Source: JADZEM01 sp046328125 (GTDB lineage: Bacteria; Chloroflexota; UBA6077; JACCZL01). Taken from it: a stretch of DNA of 64,000 bases. The notes under the pieces were generated by a model that made no database searches, was not told where the DNA came from, and saw only the letters and a program-made list of their open reading frames with translations. Below, piece by piece: positions 8,476-17,980 of the stretch; the stretch's first letter is position 1, and each line of letters opens with the position of its first letter. The position numbers and the translations under genes are program-made. Where the stretch lies: contig JAXLXF010000017.1 in the NCBI GenBank assembly GCA_046328125.1, positions 87,072 to 151,071 of the forward strand, written 5' to 3'.

Positions 8476-10107
8476 TCAGGAGAGCCGGCCGAACTCCCGC
8501 GCGAGCTGGTGGTGGGTCAAGAGTATCGCGGTCGGTCGCCCGTGCGAGCACGCCTGACAGAGGTCCGCCTCGCCAAGCTGGTCGAGCAGTCCCTCCATCT
8601 CTTCAGTGGTCAAACGGTCGCCGGATCGTGCAGCCGAGTGGCAGGCGAACAGAATCGCCAGCCGCTCCCACCAGTCGTCGGGCGGGGTCTCGTCCGCCAG
8701 GCTGACCAGTCCTTGCGTCAGCACGCCGAGTGGGTCGCGGTCCGCGAGCACGGCCGGCACCGCGCGGGCCAGCAGGGCGCCCTCGCCGAACGGCTCGACC
8801 TCGAATCCGGCGCCGGCCAGCGCGTCGACGTGCTCGCGGGCCACGGCAGCCACCCGCGCCGGCACGTCCAGCACGACCGGCTCCAGCAACGCCTGACGCT
8901 CGGCTCGGGCCTCACCGCGACGGTGGATGCGCTCGAACAAGACGCGCTCGTGCGCCGCGTGCTGGTCTACCAGGTAGATGCCGGCCCGCCCTTCGGCGAT
9001 GATGTAGGTGTTGCCGGCCTGCCCGAGTACCCGCAGCCCGCTCGTCCAGTGGCCGTCTTCGCCGAGCGCGGGCGACTCGTCGTCTGGCAGCAACAACGTC
9101 GTCGGACGGGGGCCAGCCTGCGCCGCCAGCGTGCGGCGAATCGCACGCTGGACCGACCCGAAGACGGCTCGCTCGCGCAGCAGCCTGACCTCGCTCTTGC
9201 GCGGGTGCACGTTCACGTCCACGTCGCCCGGCGGCACCGTGATGTCCAGGACAGCGATCGGGTACCTGCCGACCTGGACCAGCGTGCGGTACGCCTCCTC
9301 CACGGCGTAGGTGAGCGTCCGACTCTGCACCCACCGACCGTTCACCAGGAGCGTCAAACCGGCTCGGGTGGGCAGCGTCGCCTCACCCCATCCGAGACAG
9401 CCCCGAATCTCCACACGCTCGCCGTCGCCCGGGTCCGGATCGATCTCGGCCAGGAACCCGGCGACGCTCCGACCGTGAACTGCCACCATCGCGCCGGCCA
9501 GGTCACCGTCACCGGGCGTCTCCAGCGCGCGTCGGTTGCCCAGCCGCAAGCAGAACGCCACGTCCGGACGGCCTAGCGCCAGATTCGCGAGCGTGGTGAC
9601 GATCTGCCCGTTCTCGCCACTCCGACTCCGCAGGAACTTCCGTCGAGCTGGCAGCTCGCCGAACAGCGCCAGCACCGACATCGTCGTCCCGACGGTCCGG
9701 GTGGACGGCTCGACGGTCGTCGGCTGGCCGCCTTGCATCAACAGGCGCCAGGCGTGCCGCTCGCCGGCCGTGCGGGTCACGCATTCGACGTCCGCGACCG
9801 CCGCGACACTTGGCAGCGCCTCGCCACGGAACCCGAGCGTCTCGATCCGGTCCAATTCGTCGTCCGAGGCGAGCTTGCTGGTGGCGTGCCGCTCGAAGGC
9901 GACCGGCAGGTCGGCGGGATCGATGCCGTGGCCGTCGTCGGCGATCCGGATCAGCTCCAGGCCGCCACCCTCGACGTCCACAGCGATCCGACGAGCGCCG
10001 GCGTCCAGCGCGTTCTCGACGAGCTCCTTGACCACCGAGGCCGGCCGCTCCACCACCTCGCCGGCCGCGATCCGGGCCGCGACGGCCGGCGGCAAGCGCC
10101 GAATCAT
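8476..10107 (-). CDS. mutL: DNA mismatch repair protein MutL
   Basis: MutL couples MutS mismatch recognition to strand removal. In the 543 residues, the GHKL ATPase half shows VKELVENALDAG (Glu29, Asn33), ADDGHGI (about 57-62) and GFRGEAL (about 92-98). The C-terminal half carries the metal-dependent endonuclease signature DQHAAHERVLFE (381-392), plus ACHSAAR and CSHGRP. This is therefore a nicking MutL, as in bacteria that lack MutH. The start codon ATG overlaps the mutS stop by 4 bases (10104-10107), which indicates translational coupling. Confidence 0.97.
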   Translation of the reverse strand: MIRRLPPAVAARIAAGEVVERPASVVKELVENALDAGARRIAVDVEGGGLELIRIADDGHGIDPADLPVAFERHATSKLASDDELDRIETLGFRGEALPSVAAVADVECVTRTAGERHAWRLLMQGGQPTTVEPSTRTVGTTMSVLALFGELPARRKFLRSRSGENGQIVTTLANLALGRPDVAFCLRLGNRRALETPGDGDLAGAMVAVHGRSVAGFLAEIDPDPGDGERVEIRGCLGWGEATLPTRAGLTLLVNGRWVQSRTLTYAVEEAYRTLVQVGRYPIAVLDITVPPGDVDVNVHPRKSEVRLLRERAVFGSVQRAIRRTLAAQAGPRPTTLLLPDDESPALGEDGHWTSGLRVLGQAGNTYIIAEGRAGIYLVDQHAAHERVLFERIHRRGEARAERQALLEPVVLDVPARVAAVAREHVDALAGAGFEVEPFGEGALLARAVPAVLADRDPLGVLTQGLVSLADETPPDDWWERLAILFACHSAARSGDRLTTEEMEGLLDQLGEADLCQACSHGRPTAILLTHHQLAREFGRLS

Positions 10108-12845
10108 GCCCCTCCCTCGCTCCCCGCCTCAGTCACGAGGCTCACCAGCTCGATCAGCTCGGTCAGCGCGTCGAGCGGCGACATCCGCAGCGGCTCGACT
10201 GCGGCGAGCCGGCGGAGCGCCTCGGCTTGCCCCGGCCTGAGGCTTTCCGCGTCCATCTTCTGTGATGGTTGGTCGCTCTCGTCGCACGGCTCGTGTGTCG
10301 CGGACCCACGCGGTGTGCGCGTCCGCTCCAGCTCGGCCAGGATCTCCGCCGCCCGACGGGTGACCGGCTCGGGGATGCCGGCCAGCCGGGCCACGTGGAC
10401 GCCGTAGCTTCGGTCGGCCGCTCCGGGCACGACCCGATGCAGGAATACCACCCGGTCGCCGCGCTCCAGCACCTCGACCTGGAGGCTGGTCACCCCTGGC
10501 AGCTCCCGTTCGAGGTCCGCCAGCTCGTGATAGTGGGTCGCGAAGAGGGTCTTGCAGCGCAGGCGCGGGTTGTCGTGGATCTGCTCCACCACCGCCCGCG
10601 CCACCGCGATGCCGTCGAACGTGCTGGTCCCACGGCCGATCTCGTCCAGCACCAGCAGGCTACGCGGCGTGGCGTTCCTCAGGATGTTGGCCGTTTCGAG
10701 CATCTCGACCAGGAACGTGCTCCGCTGGTTCGCGAGATCGTCTTGCGCGCCGACCCGGGCGAACACCCGGTCCACCACCCCGAGCCGCGCCGACGAGGCT
10801 GGCACGAACGACCCGACCTGCGCCAGCAGCACGATCAGCGCGACCTGCCTGAGGTAGGTGGACTTGCCGGCCATGTTCGGCCCAGTCAGGATGCCGACCG
10901 TGGCTCCTGGCCCGCCGAGGTGGGTGTCGTTCGGCACGAACGCCTCGTGACCGATCGCTCGCTCTACGACCGGGTGGCGGCCCTCCACGATCTCCAGGAC
11001 GCCGTCGTCGACGATCTCCGGACGGACGTACTGGGAGCGCGCCGCCAGCTCCGCGAACCCGACCAGCACGTCGAGCCGAGCCAGAGCCGTCGCACTGTCC
11101 AGGAGCGCCCGCGCGACGCCGGCGATCTCGTCCAGCAGCTCGCCGTAGACGGCGCGCTCCAGCCGGACGATCTCCTCCTGGGCGTTGCGCGCCCGCAGCT
11201 CGTACTCCTGGAGCTTCGGCGTCACGTAGCGCTCGGCGCCGGTCATCGTCTGCTTGCGGACGTACTCCAGCTTTTCGAGATGCTCTCCGACCGTCGTGGC
11301 GCCGGTCAGCTCGCGCTGGTAATAGTCAGTCGGCTGGGCGAGCGCGGCTCGGCTCAACTCCAGGTAGTACCCGAAGACGCGGTTGTAGCCGACCTTCAGC
11401 GCACGCAGGCCGGTCCGCTCCCGCTCGGAGCGTTCTAGATCTGCGATCCAGGCGCGGGTGTCGCCGGCGAGCAGCCGGACCTCGTCCAGCTCCGGGTTGC
11501 AGCCGCGCCGGATGACTCCCTCGCCGAAGCTGGCCGGCGGCGGGTCTTCGACCGTCCGCTCGATCCGCGCCGCGACCCGCTCGAAGTCGCCGACCTGTCC
11601 CCGCAGCTCGACCAGCAGCGGCGGAACGTCGCCAGCCAGCCGTTCGACGACCCCAGGCAGCCGCCGCGCCGCCGCCGCGATGGCGATCGTCTCGCGCGGG
11701 TTGAGGCTGCGCTGGGCGGCCCGGCTCGCCAGCCTTTCAAGGTCCGGCAACTGCCTGAGGATCTCCGCGACCGGCTCCCGCGTCGCCCGGTGTCCGAGCA
11801 GCCAGTCCACCGCGTCGTGGCGGGCGCGGATCGCCTCGGCGTCAAGGAGCGGCTGGGTCAGCCAGCGGCGTAGCGTTCGGGCGCCCATCGCCGTCCGCGT
11901 CTCGTCGATGGCGGCCAGCAGCGAGCCTTCGCGCTGGTTGCCGCGCAGGCTCTCGGTCAGCTCCAGGCTGCGGCGGGTCGCGCCGTCCAGCACCATCGAG
12001 CCCTCGACGGCGTACAGGTCGAGCCGGTCGAGCAGGCCGGCCGCCCCCGGCAGCGTCTCCTCGACGTACTCCAGGACCGCGGCTGTCGCCCGCGCCGCCA
12101 GCGGACGCTCGTCCAGGCCGAGGCTGGCGACGCTGGCCGTCTCGAAGTGGCGCCGCAGCCGCTCGGCGGCCCGGTGCGGCGTGAAGGACGAGGTTGGACG
12201 TGGCGTCGGGCGGGTGCCGGGCGGCAGCAGCTCGGACAAGAGGCGGTCGTCAAGGTCGACGCTGTCGGCTGGGACCAGGCACTCGGCCGGCCCGAGCCGC
12301 ACCAGCTCCGCGGCCAGGAGCGCCTGGGAGGCAGCGCCCCGCACTTCGGTGGCGGCCAGCTGGCCGGTGCTGACGTCCACGAACGCCAGGCCGGCCGCGC
12401 CACGTTCCACCACCAGCGCCGCCAGGAAGTTGTTCGCGCGGGCGGGCAGCAGGCCGTCCTCGATCAGCGTGCCCGGCGTGATCACCCGCACGACCTCACG
12501 GCGGACCAGCCCCTTGACCGGGACTTCGCCGATCTGGTCGCAGATCGCCACCCGATGGCCGCGCTCGATCAGCCGCGCGACGTATCCTTCGGCGGCGTGG
12601 TAGGGCACGCCGGCCATCGGCACCCGCTCGCCCCGCCCGATGTCGCGGCCGGTCAGGACGATGTCGAGCGCACTTGCCACAATCCGCGCGTCGTCGTCGA
12701 ACGTCTCGTAGAAGTCACCCAGGCGGAAGAAGAGGATGGCGTCCGGGTGGCGCGCCTTCAGTTCGAGGTACTGCCGCCGGACCGGAGTCGTGGGCAGGTA
12801 CTCGGGGCCAAGCAGGGCCAGCTGGTCGAGGTCACTCGGGGGCAC
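10104..12845 (-). CDS. mutS: DNA mismatch repair ATPase MutS
   Basis: MutS binds base mismatches and small loops. The 913 residues contain the mismatch-reading F-Y-E triplet in GDFYETF (45-47), core and clamp domains, Walker A GPNMAGKST, Walker B LLVLDEIGRGTSTFDG and the ATHYHEL switch. The length and order fit MutS1. The start is GTG at 12845, preceded by GGAG on the minus strand. The gene begins 8 bases after the Nramp stop and overlaps mutL, giving an mntH-mutS-mutL transcription unit. Confidence 0.97.
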   Translation of the reverse strand: MPPSDLDQLALLGPEYLPTTPVRRQYLELKARHPDAILFFRLGDFYETFDDDARIVASALDIVLTGRDIGRGERVPMAGVPYHAAEGYVARLIERGHRVAICDQIGEVPVKGLVRREVVRVITPGTLIEDGLLPARANNFLAALVVERGAAGLAFVDVSTGQLAATEVRGAASQALLAAELVRLGPAECLVPADSVDLDDRLLSELLPPGTRPTPRPTSSFTPHRAAERLRRHFETASVASLGLDERPLAARATAAVLEYVEETLPGAAGLLDRLDLYAVEGSMVLDGATRRSLELTESLRGNQREGSLLAAIDETRTAMGARTLRRWLTQPLLDAEAIRARHDAVDWLLGHRATREPVAEILRQLPDLERLASRAAQRSLNPRETIAIAAAARRLPGVVERLAGDVPPLLVELRGQVGDFERVAARIERTVEDPPPASFGEGVIRRGCNPELDEVRLLAGDTRAWIADLERSERERTGLRALKVGYNRVFGYYLELSRAALAQPTDYYQRELTGATTVGEHLEKLEYVRKQTMTGAERYVTPKLQEYELRARNAQEEIVRLERAVYGELLDEIAGVARALLDSATALARLDVLVGFAELAARSQYVRPEIVDDGVLEIVEGRHPVVERAIGHEAFVPNDTHLGGPGATVGILTGPNMAGKSTYLRQVALIVLLAQVGSFVPASSARLGVVDRVFARVGAQDDLANQRSTFLVEMLETANILRNATPRSLLVLDEIGRGTSTFDGIAVARAVVEQIHDNPRLRCKTLFATHYHELADLERELPGVTSLQVEVLERGDRVVFLHRVVPGAADRSYGVHVARLAGIPEPVTRRAAEILAELERTRTPRGSATHEPCDESDQPSQKMDAESLRPGQAEALRRLAAVEPLRMSPLDALTELIELVSLVTEAGSEGGA

Positions 12846-12853
12846 ACGCCACT

Positions 12854-14140
12854 TTACTCCATCAAGCCCGTCAGACGAAGGAGCAAAAGTACGTTGAGTG
12901 CGACGATTACGGCGGCGACCACGCTGGCGACGACAGTCGTCCAGCGGGCATTGGCGTGCTCGCCCATCACGTCGCGGCGAGCGGTCAGCCAGACCAGCGG
13001 AACGATGGCGAACGGCAGTTGCACGGACAGCGCCACCTGACTCGCGATCAGGATCCAGTAGGCGTCCAGGCCCGCCGCGATCACGACCAGGGCCGGGATG
13101 ACGGTGATCAGACGGCGCAAGAACAGCCCGAACCTGATCTTCAGGAATCCCTCGACGATGATCTGGCCGGCTAGCGTCGCGGTGGTGGACGAAGACAGGC
13201 CGGAGGCCAGCAGCGCCAGCGCGAACGCCACCGCCGAGAGTCCGCCGAGGAGCGGCGTCAGCGTCTCGTGCGCGCCCTCGATCGAGTCGATGTCGAGCCC
13301 CTGGCTGAAGAAGGCGCCGGCCGCCATCACGACGATGGCCGAGTTCACCAGCCAGGCCAGGTTCAAGGCCAGGACCGAATCGACGAGCGCCGCCCGCGTA
13401 ATGCCGGCGGTGTGCTCGGGACTGAAGTGGCGTCGGGTCAGGATCACGCCCGAGTGCAAGTACAGGTTGTGGGGCATCACCGTCGCGCCGAGCATCCCCA
13501 TCGCGATGACCAGGCTGTCAGAGCTCAGGCGAGGCACCAGCGCACCCTCGGCGACGCCCCACCAGTCCGGCTGCACCAGCCAGACCTCGAAGACGTACGC
13601 CAGCCCGACCACCGCGACCAGTCCGAGGATCACCAGCTCGACGGCCCGGAAGCCGTACCGGTACAGCGCCAGGATCCCGAACACGACGACCGCCGTCAGC
13701 ACGGCGGACGGCAGCATCGGGATGTGGAGCAGCAGGTAGAAGCCGAGCGCCGCGCCCAGGAACTCGGCCAGGTCGGTGGCGACGGCGGCCGCTTCGGCGG
13801 TGACCCAGAGGAAGATGGTGAGCCCGCGCGGGAACTGCTCTCGGCACAGCTGGGGATAGGTCAGGCCGGTCGCCAGCCCGAGCTTCGCGGACAGGTGCTG
13901 GAGCAGCAGCGCCATCAGGTTGGCGGCGAGCAGCACCCACAAGAGCGAGTAGCCGAACCGCGCACCGCCCTCAATGTCGGTGGCCCAGTTGCCGGGGTCC
14001 ATGTAGCCGACGCTGACCAGGAACGCCGGTCCAAGGTACGGCAGCAGGCTGCGGGGCGACCTGAGCCGGATGGGGTCCGCCCAGGCGTGAGGGCTTTGAT
14101 CTGAGGTGCGTGGTGTGGACGACATCGCGCTGCGGGTCAT
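12854..14140 (-). CDS. mntH: Nramp family divalent metal transporter (MntH-like)
   Basis: This proton-coupled importer carries Mn2+/Fe2+ across the cytoplasmic membrane. The 428 residues carry the TM1 metal-binding motif in GYMDPGNWATD (Asp48, Asn51) and the TM6 motif MPHNLYLHS, with about 11 hydrophobic segments. The N-terminus before TM1 is a polar tail of about 30 residues. ATG at 14140 is used; ATG at 14125 is equally possible, and neither has a clear Shine-Dalgarno sequence. It is the first gene of a unit with mutS and mutL. Confidence 0.93.
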   Translation of the reverse strand: MTRSAMSSTPRTSDQSPHAWADPIRLRSPRSLLPYLGPAFLVSVGYMDPGNWATDIEGGARFGYSLLWVLLAANLMALLLQHLSAKLGLATGLTYPQLCREQFPRGLTIFLWVTAEAAAVATDLAEFLGAALGFYLLLHIPMLPSAVLTAVVVFGILALYRYGFRAVELVILGLVAVVGLAYVFEVWLVQPDWWGVAEGALVPRLSSDSLVIAMGMLGATVMPHNLYLHSGVILTRRHFSPEHTAGITRAALVDSVLALNLAWLVNSAIVVMAAGAFFSQGLDIDSIEGAHETLTPLLGGLSAVAFALALLASGLSSSTTATLAGQIIVEGFLKIRFGLFLRRLITVIPALVVIAAGLDAYWILIASQVALSVQLPFAIVPLVWLTARRDVMGEHANARWTTVVASVVAAVIVALNVLLLLRLTGLME

Positions 14141-14182
14141 GCTAGCCGATTCGCCACGCGGCGTGTCGGGAACGCGCCGCCG

Positions 14183-14213
14183 TTGCATGTCGCGCCGGGC
14201 GGTCGGGTATACT
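14183..14213 (+). promoter_or_regulatory. Candidate tRNA-Glu promoter
   Basis: TTGCAT (14183-14188) and TATACT (14208-14213) are separated by 19 bases. The -10 box ends 13 bases before the mature tRNA. The spacing is slightly long, so the -35 assignment is weaker than the -10. Confidence 0.5.
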
Positions 14214-14226
14214 AGTCGGGCTGCTT

Positions 14227-14303
14227 GCCGCGTTCGTCTAGCGGCCCAGGACACCGCCCTCTCAAGGCGGAGACCACGGGTTCGAATCCCGTACGCGGTA
14301 CCA
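14227..14303 (+). tRNA. tRNA-Glu (anticodon CTC)
   Basis: The acceptor stem GCCGCGT pairs with ACGCGGT. The anticodon stem CCGCC/GGCGG encloses loop CTCTCAA, with CTC at 14261-14263. The T-arm has GGTTCGAATCC, and CCA is encoded. An intrinsic terminator follows directly. Confidence 0.96.
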
Positions 14304-14304
14304 G

Positions 14305-14334
14305 GGGACCGAGCACTCGCTCAGGTCCCTTTTT
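14305..14334 (+). terminator. Rho-independent terminator of tRNA-Glu
   Basis: GGGACC-GAGC, loop ACTC, GCTC-A-GGTCCC is followed by a run of five T. It starts two bases after the tRNA CCA end. Confidence 0.88.
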
Positions 14335-14425
14335 CGTGCCCTCTGCAGGCCAGTCCGGCCTCCGAAATGGTTTGGCGGCCCTCGTGCGACGGCTGTATCC
14401 TTCCAGCCGATGTCGGGAGGGCGCG

Positions 14426-14602
14426 ATGCCGCAGCTCGGACCACTCGAGCTCATCATCATCTTCGTCATCTTTCTGATCTTCTTCGGCGCTGGCAAGCTT
14501 GGCGATCTGGGAGGCGCGCTGAGGCGCAGCATCTCCCTGTTCAAGCAAAACGCCGGCATCGGCCAGGGCGACAAGAAGGACGAGCAGAAGCCGACCGCCT
14601 GA
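14426..14602 (+). CDS. tatA: Twin-arginine translocase subunit TatA/TatE
   Basis: TatA oligomers form the membrane path for folded proteins carrying twin-arginine signals. The 58 residues show the short N-terminal membrane helix LELIIIFVIFLIFFG, the hinge GAGKLGDLGGALRRS with the family's FGxxKLxxLG pattern, and an amphipathic helix followed by a charged tail. GGGAGG (14415-14420) precedes ATG 14426. No tatC is in the window. Confidence 0.9.
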   Translation: MPQLGPLELIIIFVIFLIFFGAGKLGDLGGALRRSISLFKQNAGIGQGDKKDEQKPTA

Positions 14603-14706
14603 CGGCCGCCTTTCGCGCGTGACAGTCGCCGGTCGTGTGTGACGGACGATCCGACGGCAGAGACGTCGGCACGCGCCCTGCACACGAGCAGGCCCACGGA
14701 GGCACT

Positions 14707-15315
14707 ATGCCCGTCGCCGACTCGCTCACGCTGACCATCCTCGCCGGCGGACGTGGCTCGCGCCTCGGCGGCACTGACAAAGCGGCCCTGCAACTGGCCG
14801 GTCGACCGCTCCTGGATCACGTCCTGGCCGCGCTCGGCCCCCTCGCGAGCGAGGTCGTGGTGGTCGCCAACGACGACCGGCTGGCCGCCGATAGCCGGTT
14901 CACCCTGATACGAGACCCGGAGCCACACGCGGGCGTCCTGCCGGCGCTGCTTGCATCGCTCGACGCCGCAACGTCGCCGCTGATGCTGCTCGTCGCCTGC
15001 GACATGCCGTTTCTGAGCCGGCCGCTGTTCGGGGAGCTGGTCAGGCTCGCCGCGCAGTTCGACGCCGTCGTGCCGCGCGTGGACGGCTTCGACCAGCCGA
15101 TGCACGCCGTCTACCGCGTCGAGCCGTGCCGCGCGGCGATTCGCTCGGCGCTTGCCCAGAACCGGCGCCGAATGATCGCCTTCCTGGACGACGTGCGCAC
15201 GCTCCATCTCGCCGAGCCCGAGGTGCGCAGGCTCGATCCCGAGCTGCGCTCGTTCTTCAACGTCAACACGCCCGACGACCTGGAGCTCGCGGAACGGCTC
15301 GCGGCGGAACGGTAG
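14707..15315 (+). CDS. mobA: Molybdenum cofactor guanylyltransferase MobA
   Basis: MobA joins GMP to molybdopterin to make the guanine dinucleotide cofactor. The 202 residues begin with LAGGRGSRLGGTDKA, the GTP-binding signature of the family, and contain ACDMPFL with the metal-binding Asp. The end LRSFFNVNTPDDL is also typical. GGAGGC lies just before ATG 14707. The gene follows tatA, and many molybdoenzymes are Tat substrates, so the pairing makes sense. It converges on the leftward Nudix gene with 4 bases between stops. Confidence 0.92.
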   Translation: MPVADSLTLTILAGGRGSRLGGTDKAALQLAGRPLLDHVLAALGPLASEVVVVANDDRLAADSRFTLIRDPEPHAGVLPALLASLDAATSPLMLLVACDMPFLSRPLFGELVRLAAQFDAVVPRVDGFDQPMHAVYRVEPCRAAIRSALAQNRRRMIAFLDDVRTLHLAEPEVRRLDPELRSFFNVNTPDDLELAERLAAER

Positions 15316-15319
15316 CGGC

Positions 15320-15937
15320 TCAGGTCGGATGGCCGAGCCCAGGAAACGAGCGCTCGATCGGCGTCCAGGAGCGCCCCGACCGCAGGTAGTGGTCGGCGCG
15401 CAGCAGCCCGACCACCGCCAACGCGTCGGAGATCTCGCCGGTCAACGCCATCTCGACGGCTTTGGCGAACGGCAGCCGCCGGACCTGGATCTCCTCGGTG
15501 CCCTCTGGGGCGGCCTCGCCAAAGGTGAGATCTTCGGCCAGGAAGACGCAGCCCACCTCGTCCGTGGCCGAATTCGAGAGGTGCGCCTCCCCCAGATACG
15601 TCCAGCGCCGCGCGGTGAGTCCGGCCTCTTCGAGCAGCTCGCGCTGCGCCGCCTCCAGCGGCGTCTCGGACTTCTCGCCGCCGCCTTCGGGAATCTCCCA
15701 CGAGTACAGGTCGAGGGTGTACCGATACTGCCCGACCAGAATCGTGTCGCCGTCGTCGGTCAGCGGCACCACGGCGATGGCCCAGTGCTGGAACTCGACC
15801 ACGCCGTAGATGCCCGGGTTGCCGTCCGGCCTGATGACCTGATCTTCGCGGACGGCGATCCACGGGTTCGCGTAGATCGGTCGCGTCGAGAGCGTACGCC
15901 ACGGCCCACGCTGGACCGTTCCGTCTTCGCTCATCAT
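15320..15937 (-). CDS. Nudix hydrolase (ADP-ribose pyrophosphatase-like)
   Basis: The 205 residues contain a complete Nudix box, G-x5-E-x7-REL-x-EE-x-GL, in GGGEKSE...RELLEEAGL. The surrounding fold (VVEFQHWAIAVVPL, VGQYRYTLDLYSWEIPEGG) is that of ADP-ribose/NDP-sugar pyrophosphatases, which split nucleoside diphosphate sugars to the sugar phosphate and NMP. Its ATG overlaps the stop of the amidohydrolase gene by 3 bases in an ATGA, so it is the last gene of the three-gene unit. The exact substrate cannot be read from sequence. Confidence 0.9.
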   Translation of the reverse strand: MMSEDGTVQRGPWRTLSTRPIYANPWIAVREDQVIRPDGNPGIYGVVEFQHWAIAVVPLTDDGDTILVGQYRYTLDLYSWEIPEGGGEKSETPLEAAQRELLEEAGLTARRWTYLGEAHLSNSATDEVGCVFLAEDLTFGEAAPEGTEEIQVRRLPFAKAVEMALTGEISDALAVVGLLRADHYLRSGRSWTPIERSFPGLGHPT

Positions 15938-16812
15938 GAGTCGGGGTGATAGAACCGGCGCGCGTTTTCGCCGAAGATCTTCGCGTGCGCTACCTCCGAG
16001 ACCCCCAGGTCGTCGAGCACCGCCTTGAGCGCGTCGTGGACCCGCTCGTACGGCGCGGCGACGGTGCTCACCGGCCAGTCAGACCCGAACAGCAGCCTAT
16101 CCTCGCCGAACCAGCCGAGAACCCGCTCCACGTACGGTCGAAGGTCGGACGGCTCCCAGCGCCGCCAGTCGGCCTCGGTGACCATCCCGGACAGCTTGCA
16201 GAAGACGTGCGGCAGCCCCGCGAACGCGGCCATGTCGCTCGCCCACGGCTCGATCCGCCCGTGCGCGATCTCCGGCTTGGCGATGTGGTCGATCACGAGG
16301 CGCAGGTCCGGGAACGACCGCGCGATCTTGACCGCCGTCGGCACCTCGCGCGGACGGAGCAAGAGGTCGTACGCCAGCCCGTAATCCTGCACAGAATGCA
16401 GGCCGCGCTGAACGTCGGCCCGCAGCAGCCAGTCGCGGTCGGGCTCGTCGTGCACCTGATGGCGGATGCCGACCAGCCAGTTACCAGTCTTTGACGCCTT
16501 CAGATCGCCGAGGTCGCGCGCGACGTCTGGCGAGGTCAGATCGACCCAGCCGACGACTCCGGCGACGAATGCTGTCGAGTCGGCGATCTCCAGGAAATCG
16601 CGGGTCTCGTCCAGACTGGACCGCGTCTGCACGAGCACGGTCCAGTCGATCTGACGAGCCTGGAGCAGCGGCCGCAGATCGTCCGGACCGAACGGGCGGC
16701 GGAGCGCGGCCAGCTCGTCCGTCATCCACGGATAGAGCGCCGGATCCGGTTGCGGCCAGAAATGGTGGTGCGCGTCGATCCGGACCGGCCGCTGCGCCAA
16801 CTCCTCACTCAC
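15934..16812 (-). CDS. Amidohydrolase family 2 protein, sugar-lactonase type (L-fuconolactonase-like)
   Basis: The 292 residues form a TIM-barrel metal hydrolase of the COG3618 type: RIDAHHHFWPQ near the N-terminus, a central LVIDHIAKP with His, FCKLSGMV, and FGSDWPVS with the active-site Asp. Characterised members open L-fucono-, L-rhamnono- or galactarolactones. The gene directly before it in the same unit encodes an L-fucose-dehydrogenase-type aldo/keto reductase, which would supply such a lactone. The 22-base gap and the ATGA overlap with the next gene mark an operon. Confidence 0.87.
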   Translation of the reverse strand: MSEELAQRPVRIDAHHHFWPQPDPALYPWMTDELAALRRPFGPDDLRPLLQARQIDWTVLVQTRSSLDETRDFLEIADSTAFVAGVVGWVDLTSPDVARDLGDLKASKTGNWLVGIRHQVHDEPDRDWLLRADVQRGLHSVQDYGLAYDLLLRPREVPTAVKIARSFPDLRLVIDHIAKPEIAHGRIEPWASDMAAFAGLPHVFCKLSGMVTEADWRRWEPSDLRPYVERVLGWFGEDRLLFGSDWPVSTVAAPYERVHDALKAVLDDLGVSEVAHAKIFGENARRFYHPDS

Positions 16813-16834
16813 GATGCTCGCTCCGGCCCGCTCA

Positions 16835-17842
16835 TCACGACGGCGTCGGCGCTTCGGCCGGCAACAGGCCGGTCGACTTCAGCTCGGCCCAGAGGTCGGC
16901 CGGGATCGGCTGCTGCATGAACGCCACGTTCTGGTCCAATTCCTCGACGCTGCGCGCCCCGGTGAGAACCACCGCGACGGCTGGGTGAGCCAGCGGGAAC
17001 TGCAAGGCCGCCGCCTGGATCGGCACGCCGTGACGGTCGCAGACGGCCTCGATCTGGCGCGCCTTCTCCAGCCACTGCCGCTCGGCTGGCTGATAGTTGA
17101 ACGTCTCGCGGCTCGGGTCGCCGAGGTTCGCCAGAATCCCAGAGTTGTAGACGCCGCCGATGATGATGGCGATCTTCTTCTCGACGCAGATCGGCAGCAG
17201 CTCCGGCAGCGCGGCCTGGTCGAGCAGCGTGTACCGCCCGGCCACCAGGAAGCAGTCGAAATCGGCGGCCCGCGCGAACCGAGCCAGCATCTCGGCCTGG
17301 TTCATCCCCGAGCCGACCGCCCCGATGGTGCCCTCGCTCCGCAGCTTGTCCAACGCCTTGAAGGCGCCGCTCAACGCCTGCTCCTCGTGGTTGTCCGGGT
17401 CGTGGATGTGGAGCACGTCGATCCGGTCTACGCCGAGCCGCTCCAGGCTCTCCTCGAACGAGCGCATCACCGCGTCGTAGCTGAAGTCGAAGACCGGCAC
17501 CAGCGGCGGCGCGTCCAGGAACTGGCCGGCGCCGGCGGCGTCCAGGCCACCGCCGGCGTCCTCGCGCGGGCGGATCAGGCGCCCGACCTTCGTCGCGAGG
17601 GTGAACTGGTCGCGCGGCTGCCGCGCCAGGACGTGCCCCATCCGCTGCTCGGCGCTGCCGTAGCCGTAGAGGGGGGCCGTGTCGTAGAAGCGCAGGCCGA
17701 GGTCGTAGGCGTGCTGCACCACGGCGTGCGCGGTGGCATCCGGCACCGGGTTGAAGAGGCCGCCGAGCGGCGCGCTGCCCAGCCCGAGGCGGGTGGTGGT
17801 CAGCGCCGTCTTGCCGAAGGGGACGCGTGCTGTCGGGTCCAT
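16835..17842 (-). CDS. Aldo/keto reductase, D-threo-aldose (L-fucose) 1-dehydrogenase type
   Basis: The 335 residues are close in pattern to D-threo-aldose 1-dehydrogenases, which oxidise L-fucose and related sugars to lactones. Seen are VPFGKTALTTTRLGLGSAP, the catalytic tetrad (Asp and Tyr in FYDTAPLYGYGSAE, Lys in LATKVGRL, His in VLHIHDPD), and GMNQAEM with AGRYTLLDQ, which are hallmarks of this subgroup. ATG at 17842 follows GGGAG on the minus strand; an upstream extension is possible but has no matching sequence features. It is the first gene of the AKR-lactonase-Nudix unit. A decayed IS630-like element lies 140 bases upstream. Confidence 0.87.
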   Translation of the reverse strand: MDPTARVPFGKTALTTTRLGLGSAPLGGLFNPVPDATAHAVVQHAYDLGLRFYDTAPLYGYGSAEQRMGHVLARQPRDQFTLATKVGRLIRPREDAGGGLDAAGAGQFLDAPPLVPVFDFSYDAVMRSFEESLERLGVDRIDVLHIHDPDNHEEQALSGAFKALDKLRSEGTIGAVGSGMNQAEMLARFARAADFDCFLVAGRYTLLDQAALPELLPICVEKKIAIIIGGVYNSGILANLGDPSRETFNYQPAERQWLEKARQIEAVCDRHGVPIQAAALQFPLAHPAVAVVLTGARSVEELDQNVAFMQQPIPADLWAELKSTGLLPAEAPTPS

Positions 17843-17980
17843 GTCGTGCTCCCAGGGCCGGCCCGAGAAGAACGTCGGACCGGCCAGCCACGTTCCCGAC
17901 ATTGTAGGCGGGTAGGCCGTCCGAACGAGCATGCGCCGCCGAACGGGAGGCCCAGAGCGATTGCATGATGGCAGAGCGTC